This document shows positions 57,051 through 64,000 of a stretch of DNA of 64,000 bases, piece after piece. A program made the translations under genes and the position numbers. Each line of letters starts with the position of its first letter. The first letter of the stretch is position 1. The notes beneath the pieces are model-generated. The model had not been told where the DNA came from, did no database searches, and saw nothing but the letters and a program-made list of their open reading frames with translations. This DNA is from Zychaea mexicana (taxonomy: Eukaryota > Mucoromycota > Mucoromycetes > Mucorales > Lichtheimiaceae): contig NW_026516690.1 in the NCBI RefSeq assembly GCF_025766255.1, positions 186,001-250,000 on the forward strand, given 5' to 3'.

Positions 57051-58542
57051 TAAGCGGTCTATTTCTGCGTAAAGAGTATGTAAAAAGGCAGAGAGCGAGC
57101 TAGATAATAAAGTGGCCCGTGTATATGTATATGTGTATTGTGTGAGAGGAAGAGAACTGCAGACAGAATTCATCGTCGGCATTGTAATAATACTTGGTTT
57201 TTCCACTCCCGTCAGTAAGTGGTGATGGTCATCCATCCCCCTACAAGTTTGAACCATCAATACTTATTGCTCCTGGTCTTGTTTTGTAGTCAACTTGTGC
57301 TGAGTTTTATCATGCAGGATCGTAGTTGCGGTGATGATACGTCGTTTTATTTTTTTCCTTTGTTTATGCAGTATTACCGAAAAGTGTGCCATCGTTGTTG
57401 TATCTGTATTCGTCCTCCATTACACAAACTGCGACACAATGATTTGGTTTCGGTTATGCACTTGAATAGCGTATTAACAGGCTTTCTGCTGTTGATTACA
57501 AAAGACCTTCTTTGCGTTCTTCCTCTTTGGAAACCGGGCTAATGCACTTTTTTCTGTTATGCGCAACGATATGTATTTGAGCAGTATGATACATGCAGGT
57601 TTTGTGTTATTGTCTTGAAGAAGACGAGAAAGGTTGTTGCTATAAATTCATGTCTATGTATGTCGAAACGTTTGCACTACATTTGGAAAACTAAAGGTTC
57701 GTTGAACCCTTTGATTTATACCGTTGGTGACCGATTCAAGCATCGAATATGGGTTGGAGAGAGTAGCAAATGTTCACGTTGCTGCTATAACAATCAAGGG
57801 CATACTCTATTTCTGTAGTGTGTATATGTACTAATACTGGGACAAAACCCCAATATACGAATGGATAATTAGTTGGTGCAAAGATGGATGTCCTACTTGT
57901 ACAAAAATTATATCGTATTTTGCTACATCAGCAATTAGAAGCAGGATTGCTCCCCTAATCTATTCGCTCGCACAATCAATCAAGGACATAATGCTAGTTG
58001 CTTTTGACATATGCATAATATCATCTTTAGTACAATTTATATATAATACTATAATGACGAGCTTCATGATTGCAGCGACATAAGGCGCCATTGACTTTCT
58101 ATATTGGCAGAATTACAAACAATTAAAACAAATTGACTTTTTACCGGATATATAAAAAAAGTGAAAGCTTAAGATATTCCCATGTTCAATCTTGTTGCCT
58201 GAAGATGTCCTTTTAGCGTAGCTTAACACTAACAGGTCGCTCACATTTGTGGTCAGTCTATTCAAACACTGTTTAGGCGAAGCTCATGTACATAGCGGAT
58301 TATTAGACAAGAAACAGTACGCGAAGAGGTTGATAATTAGATGCCATCCGGGATAATACGTAGCTATGTAAACATAATAACAGATCGCCTATGCAATCTT
58401 TGAACAGCTTTTTCCGTTATGAATGATATATAAATTTTGCAGGCTGTAGATTCCCAATAAAATAGTTTAGATCTATATCTTAAGTGGAAAGAAACAAAGG
58501 ATAATGAATACGAAGATGTTGCAGGTGGCTGTTAGCTTACGG
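57051..58542. other. Intergenic, MON1 upstream
   Basis: It may contain a 5' MON1 exon at 57051-57260 on the minus strand. Beyond that, plus-strand frames at 57219-57818 show no family feature, and the rest is AT-rich without ORFs. Confidence 0.5.
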
Positions 58543-58773
58543 TTATGCTTCCAAGGCGCGCCAGTGCCAATCTTCGGACAACTGTATCCGTGTCCAGTTA
58601 GAACTTCCTTTTTTGGGATTTGCTTTAGTCTTGGCTCCTACTACAGTAGCAGTCGCACAAGGGGATGAAGGGAACCGCCAAGCGATCTTGGTTTTCTTCG
58701 CTCCCGTTATATATTTCTGCTGCATTCTAATAGGAACTTTACTCTTCTTCTTCCTTTTTCCCTTTCGTGGCAT
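58543..58773 (-). CDS. Small basic protein, unknown
   Basis: A 76-residue single-exon frame: MPRKGKRKKKSKVPIRMQQK, then YITGAKKTKIAWRFP, ending SNWTRIQLSEDWHWRALEA. The very basic N-terminus looks like a nuclear or nucleolar signal. It is divergent from the DUF4097-like gene, with about 95 bp between the starts. No family recognised. Confidence 0.45.
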   Translation of the reverse strand: MPRKGKRKKKSKVPIRMQQKYITGAKKTKIAWRFPSSPCATATVVGAKTKANPKKGSSNWTRIQLSEDWHWRALEA

Positions 58774-58867
58774 AAATTGTCTTACGTCGCCAAATTATTG
58801 ATCACCAACCCCATCCAACCTCCTCTATACTAATATAACGCAAGAGCTCTGTTACAATCACAGCACC

Positions 58868-60253
58868 ATGGATGCCAAAACACCACTCCTACCGACATCA
58901 GCTTCCGCACCAGCTGAAAAAATATGCTGTCGTCACAGACGCCTTTCGCGATGGGCACTTGTTATCAGCATGTTTGCTTTGGCCCATGCTGTCTTCCAAA
59001 CACTCCGCTGCTCGTTCAGTCATCATGCCCGACAAGTGACTGCACCTTCATCTCCCTACTATGCATTGGATGAAGGCTCGTTCTCTGAAGCAAACTTTTG
59101 TTACTATGACCCATCTGATCCGTGGGAAACAATCACCTCAGAATACACAGTTCCAGCATCGGCTTTTCATGGCTTGGATATTGATATGAAAGACTCGCGT
59201 TACATTAACTATCAGGTATCCTGTTCGTTGTAATTTACCGCGTACACACGATACTATCCTTAAATAGTAATACCACTTCAAAAAAAAGAGCGGTCAAGTA
59301 GATGTCGTCGTTGACAATTCCATCAAGGAAACAACAGTTCGTTTCGATCTAGCGTTCAGTAACCCAGAGGAAGAAGATCTAGTTGAGATTTCCAAGGAAG
59401 AAAAAACGGATGGCGTGCTTCGCTTGGTCGTTCAAGTATGCATAATACTTTTCTTTATGTGATAGACAGGATTATACTATCACGATTTGCTCACCATCCA
59501 AAAACTTTTTCTGATAAACTAGGCGAAGCATCCAGTACGAGAACGCATTTGCATGAAAGCGGACGTTGCAGTAACGCTTTCCTTCGCAGCCGTTTTAGAC
59601 ACTCTCAATGTCGGAGCACTAAATGATGCCATTGTCATCCAAGACGGAGGCCTCACGTTTTCAAAGCTGCTTGCACTTTCAACAGCCAATGGTCATATAA
59701 CCACAAAGCCCGGTGCCACTGGTGGCAAGGTCGTGCTTAGCACAGCTAATGGTGGTATCACAACACAGGAACTTATTGGTCACGACGTCGCGTTATCGTC
59801 TTCCAACGGTCATATTGACTCTAACATCAAATCATTGACCGGTAATCTGGACGTCTCCACCGCGAATGGCAAGATTGACGTCAGCGTCGCGTCTATCTTG
59901 GGTACTTCCAAGGTTGAGCTCTCCACATCAAATGGAGCCATCGCAGCAAATCTGGTAAATGAATTAAATAAACTTAAAAGATGGGAGATTGGATATAATC
60001 GAGTATTAGATAGTGTGTATATAGCTCACTTTCCCGCCCTTTCACATAGCCCGATTCCTTTGAATCATCATTTGATATCTCCACAGTCATGGGCAGAATC
60101 CATGTCAAGAGCGACCATCCAGGAAAAGTCCATTACAAAGGCTCACGTAGCAGCCGCCATGTGCAAGGTTACTATGGTGATGAGGATAAAAGGACCGGCA
60201 ACACTGTGAAACTCAATACAGTTATGGGTGGCTCTACACTTACTTTTGTTTAA
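58868..60253 (+). CDS. Membrane-anchored DUF4097-like beta-solenoid protein A
   Basis: A predicted type II membrane protein. A short cytosolic N-terminus (MDAKTPLLPTSASAPAEK) is followed by one membrane helix (RWALVISMFALAHAVFQTLR) and a luminal or external domain. Four exons (58868-59215, 59289-59435, 59523-59954, 60050-60253) give 376 residues. Exon 3 repeats a short beta-strand unit: LSTANGHITTKP, LSTANGGITTQE, LSSSNGHIDSNI, VSTANGKIDVSV, LSTSNGAIAANL. This is the pattern of DUF4097/adhesin-like right-handed solenoids. The last exon returns the pattern as FDISTVMGRIHVKSDHPG and ends TVMGGSTLTFV. Function unknown. It is followed 180 bp later by a diverged paralog in the same orientation. 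Confidence 0.8.
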
Positions 60254-60431
60254 CACATAACAATCATGTGTGTGTCCCATTATGTCAATAAACTCGAATG
60301 GCCATTTGCACGCACCATCAATTGTTCAACGTGTTACTGCGTAGCATTTCGTGTAACCCTTTCCGTTTCTCTGGATATAAAGAGTTGATTCGATTTTTCT
60401 GACGTTCCTTTAAACCTTGCAATTCTTGGAT

Positions 60432-62075
60432 ATGCCTGAAGATAATCATGACGATAAAAACGACACTGACGAGCGAAAGCCATTGCTCACCTCATCCGAT
60501 CAACAAGTAGTAGCATCATCGTCACCACATAACTCGGCCGACAACGCTGAGCACCGCCAGAAGCAGAATTGGTTCGCCACTTCTCCCATCAAAAAGATAT
60601 CTTTTGCGCTTCTACTCTGTGTCTGTCCTCTGTTGTTATGCTGGTGTGGCTGGCAAACTGAGCAGCAGCTGAAGGTATGTGAAGAACGGTTTTGTCAAGT
60701 TCGTAAAAAAATTGTTTCACCAATGTTTTTGATTGTCGCTCGTGCAATTTAGCATGTCGACACCTGTATCGCAGCACCAACACTTTCTTGGTCGTCGGTA
60801 CACACCATTGACACCGATCGGTACAACAGTTTACGTGTTGGGCACGAAATTACCGATCGTCTCCACATCACTGTAAGTTGTACTTGATTGCAATACTTTG
60901 TGTGAGGAGAGTAAAATTCACACGATAGGTTCATACAATTACGAGAAACAGGGTGGTTTGGTGCAAGTGCAAGTGAATGATCAAGCCAGCGAACCAACTG
61001 TTCGCTTCAATCTCAAATTGACCGACGCGAGTCAATCGGATCTAATCCAAATAAAGCAAATCACGCAGAGCGATAACATTGCTATTCTTATTGACGCAAG
61101 TACTTGTACACTCGATCGTCTTACGGTAAATACTAATAAGCATACCCTCTTTCTCTACAGGCTGATGCGGCTGCAGAAAATCCTTCGTGCATTGTCTTGG
61201 ATATCCTTGTTGAACTCCCCAACCCTACGGCACTGGATGAACTTGTTATTGAAACTTCTGACAGCGCCATAGAGATCGATGATGGCATGTACTTTTCACG
61301 AGGCCTCAAGCTTGCCACAATCAACGGGAACATTACTATGGGGGTTAGTTCTTTGGTTTTACTCTTTAATATTTTATCAGTCTATGGTCTATATCAGCGG
61401 TCCTCATTTCTCCTCTTTACGACAACGCGCATACACAGAACAGCCCAGGGAATGTCGTGGAGCTCAATACACATGCGGGACATATCGAATGCTCGATCCA
61501 TGAAAGCCCAGCAGTTACCCAGATTACTGCTCGCTCTACTACAGGCAAATTAAACATTATATATACTGGTGTTCCATCTTCGTCGAACACACTGGTGGAC
61601 CAACAAAGAAGTGTATTGATTAATTTGACCACCGTCTCAGGCGACATTCATGCGCAAATGGTAAAAGGAAATTTTTTTCTTAAGCTCTATAACATTAAAA
61701 TACATAGAAAAGGTCTTTACTAAAACATACAACGACATTATTCATAACCTTCTTTTTTTTATACTCAAGAGCAAAGTGGACAACTTAGTATACGATGTGT
61801 ACAGACAATTTCATAGCGGTGCTGGACAGGGATCATCCCATGAAGTTGAAAAATTCCTCGATATGCTCAATCACACCATTAGTGAAGGTCCATCGCTTTT
61901 TGACTGGACTGTATACCAACGCTCCGTATGGGGCTCTGCCGATATCTCCACCGTTCATTTAGTAGCTAGATCGTCAGCAATGCATACTAGCACCCACATT
62001 TCATTCTGCCGCTGCGAAAATCATTCCAGAAGCAACAAAAGCCAACCTACTTTAACACAAATCGAAGCATCATGA
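60432..62075 (+). CDS. Membrane-anchored DUF4097-like protein B (paralog)
   Basis: Same architecture as the preceding gene: a cytosolic tail with the shared ERKPLLTSS-type motif, a membrane helix (KKISFALLLCVCPLLLCWCG), then a beta-rich domain. Exons include 60432-60674, 60753-60872, one from 60910 (SKIHTIGSYNYEKQGGLVQV), one with LDILVELPNPTALDELVIET, one with VVELNTHAGHIECSIHESPA and LNIIYTGVPSS, and a last from about 61771 (SKVDNLVYDVYRQFHSGAGQ). The strand repeats are less regular than in A (LATINGNITMG, LTTVSGDIHAQM). Length is about 430 residues. The first ATG of the frame is used. Some splice sites in the middle are inferred. Confidence 0.72.
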
Positions 62076-62148
62076 ATTGAAGAAATATATCGTTTTTAAC
62101 TTTATTGAAAAATGAATTTGCAAGAGTGTGTTTTATCATTCTCATTTT

Positions 62149-63926
62149 TTAAGCTTGGTAAGTGGAGGCGGAAACATTGCCGCCAGTGCCAGTCCAGTTG
62201 GTGTGGACATACTTTCCAGGCTCATGAAGAAGCTCATAGGTATGAGCACCAAAGTAATCACGCTGGGCCTGGATCATGTTGGCAGGAAGACGCTCATGTC
62301 GCAAGCCATCGTAGAAGCTCAAAGCAGTAGAATGAGCTGGTGTTGGAATACCCAAAGTGGCGGCAGTGCCAACAACTGCACGCCAAGCGTCTTGCGCCTT
62401 TGCAGACGCTTCCTGGAAGAACGGATCAAACAGCAAATTTTCAAGCTTGGGATTGTTCGTGTATGCATCCTTAATCTGGCCCAGAAAGACGGATCGGATG
62501 ATGCAGCCACCGCGCCACATCAAGGCAATACCGGCATAGTTCAAGTTCCAGCCAAATTCTTGAGCAGCTTGGCGCATCAGCATGAAACCTTGAGCGTACG
62601 AGACGATCTTGGACGCATAGAGCGCACTGCCGAGCTGCTTGACAAAGTTTTGCTTGTCACCCTGGAACTTGACGTTGGTAGGACCCTTGAGGATCTTGGA
62701 AGCACGGGTGCGTTCTTCCTTGAGCGACGACAGACATCGAGAGTAGACAGCTTCGCCGATCAATGTGACAGGAATACCACGGTCAAGCGAGTCGATGGCG
62801 GTCCATTTGCCAGTGCCTTTTTGGCCAGCCCTGTCCATGATCTTTTCCACCAAGGGGGAGCCATCGGTGTCCTTGAATCGCAGCACATCACGGGTGATTT
62901 CAATCAAAAATGAGTCGAGTTCTTCCTTGTTCCAGCCATCAAAGATATCGGCCATCTCGTCATCATTGATTCCAAGACCCTCCTTCAGAATGTGGTAGAC
63001 TTCGGAAATCAATTGCATATCACCGTATTCTGTTTACAATGGATTGAGATAATGTATTGTGAGCTTTTGCTGTCCCCTCGTGAGACATTAAAAACCAACA
63101 ACGGGAAAATTATGTAAGTTTCATACCAATGCCGTTGTGAACCATCTTGACGTAATGGCCGGCGCCATCTTCACCGACCCAGTCGCAGCAGGGTTGACCA
63201 TCGGGAGCCTTGGCAGCAATAGCTTGGAAAATAGACTTGATTTCGGGCCATGCTTTGGGATGACCACCAGGCATCAAGGAAGGGCCATGACGAGCACCTT
63301 CCTCGCCACCTGAAACACCCGAACCAACAAACAAAATTCCCTTCTTTTCGAGCTCTTTGCAGCGACGGTTGGTGTCGGGGAAATGCGAGTTGCCACCGTC
63401 AATGATGATATCACCTGGCTCCAAATGTGGCAACAGTGTCTCAATGAAAGCATCGACAGCTGAGCCAGCCTTTACAAGCAACATGATTTTTCGTGGTCGC
63501 TTGAGTTTGGAGCATAACTCTTCAACATTGTGTGCACCAATAACGTTTGTTCCTACACAAAGTGGGGAGAAAGAATGACAACAATTAACAAACAAACAAT
63601 GATCATACGTCAATCGTCGAACACGCACGCTTTAAGCTCTTTTTTCTATACCTTTAGCTTCGTTTTCCAAAAAGTGATCAACCTTGGATACAGTGCGGTT
63701 AAATGCACACACCTTGAATCCATGGTCGTTCATATTCAAGATCAAGTTTTGGCCCTATACAGCAGATCGGTTATACTCCATCTCCCAACTTGCTTTCCTT
63801 TTCTTTTTCCTTTACCATGACGGCCAAGCCAATTAGACCGATATCTGCACTGTAAAAGCGACAATATTACTATCAATGCTAACTATCAAAATTTATGCTA
63901 TTTACAACTTACACTGCTTCTGACAT
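62149..63926 (-). CDS. GND1: 6-phosphogluconate dehydrogenase, decarboxylating
   Basis: A cytosolic pentose-phosphate enzyme: 6-phosphogluconate + NADP+ to ribulose 5-phosphate + CO2 + NADPH. Five exons are readable: MSEAV at 63926; [11 protein letters not shown] (about 63820-63840); [20 protein letters not shown]; a long one to 63553 starting [20 protein letters not shown]; and the last, 62149 to about 63030. Landmarks are the Rossmann [49 protein letters not shown] (substrate loop), [20 protein letters not shown] (catalytic Lys and following His-Asn), [20 protein letters not shown] and [17 protein letters not shown]. The end is [17 protein letters not shown]. Introns cluster at the 5' end, as in many fungal genes. 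Confidence 0.96.
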
Positions 63927-64000
63927 GATAATTATAACTTTTTCGTTGTTGTGAGAAGAAAGAAAAGAGACGTGGTAATAGTAACTTTTTGGTAGTGACG

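Noticed and set aside
57219..57818. Plus-strand ORFs with cysteine clusters (CHRCCICIRP, CSRCCYNNQG)
   Set aside because: No zinc-binding spacing consistent with a family, no splice support, and overlap with the likely MON1 5' region on the other strand.
1..64000. tRNA, rRNA or CRISPR loci
   Set aside because: By eye I found no cloverleaf with a B-box GGTTCGAATCC-type sequence, no rRNA-like conserved blocks and no regularly spaced repeats. A tRNAscan-SE run would be decisive.

Overview
The window is nuclear DNA of a filamentous fungus. Genes are short, cut by many small GT-AG introns (about 50-100 bp) including micro-exons of 12, 16 and 17 nt, and the intergenic DNA is AT-rich. The gene set (Zn(II)2Cys6 and GATA factors, NOP2, DBP3, BYR4/BFA1-like, SBDS, MON1, ADP/ATP carrier, ATP synthase subunit e, 6-phosphogluconate dehydrogenase), plus poly-Q tracts and the transposon types, suggests an early-diverging fungus, most likely Mucoromycota/Mucorales. 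That placement is inference from gene style. I saw no rRNA, tRNA or CRISPR.

Layout. 1-8.3 kb: a Zn(II)2Cys6 transcription factor cut by the left edge, a cyclase-family hydrolase and a 13-exon APC-type permease, all on the minus strand. 8.3-11.4 kb: gene-poor, with a pogo-like MITE. 11.4-13.5 kb: NOP2. 14-19.7 kb: a transposon graveyard with a decayed Crypton-type (NDC10-like plus GCR1_C-like) recombinase, two further MITE families and broken ORFs. 19.7-23.7 kb: nothing recognisable. 23.7-36.7 kb: a SAM methyltransferase, a Ser-rich small protein, a GATA factor, DBP3 and an LRR protein. The DBP3/LRR intergenic region carries a long inverted repeat close to both start codons. 37.4-44.0 kb: an accessory island with the 3' end of a Ty3/gypsy chromovirus and then a 4.7-kb decayed Fanzor-like (eukaryotic TnpB relative) gene. 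44.2-48.9 kb: ATP synthase e, BYR4/BFA1-like and ADP/ATP carrier. 50-57 kb: an unknown gene, a HET-domain protein, and SBDS and MON1, which are convergent with overlapping stop codons. 58.5-64 kb: a small basic protein, two tandem paralogous membrane-anchored beta-solenoid (DUF4097-like) proteins and 6-phosphogluconate dehydrogenase.

The host genes are mostly unrelated housekeeping functions: ribosome biogenesis (NOP2, DBP3, SBDS), mitochondrial energy (subunit e, AAC), mitotic exit (BYR4) and vacuole fusion (MON1). The most notable element is the Fanzor-like gene. Its RuvC and zinc-ribbon signatures are still readable and its introns are intact, but it carries several frame breaks and one in-frame TAG.
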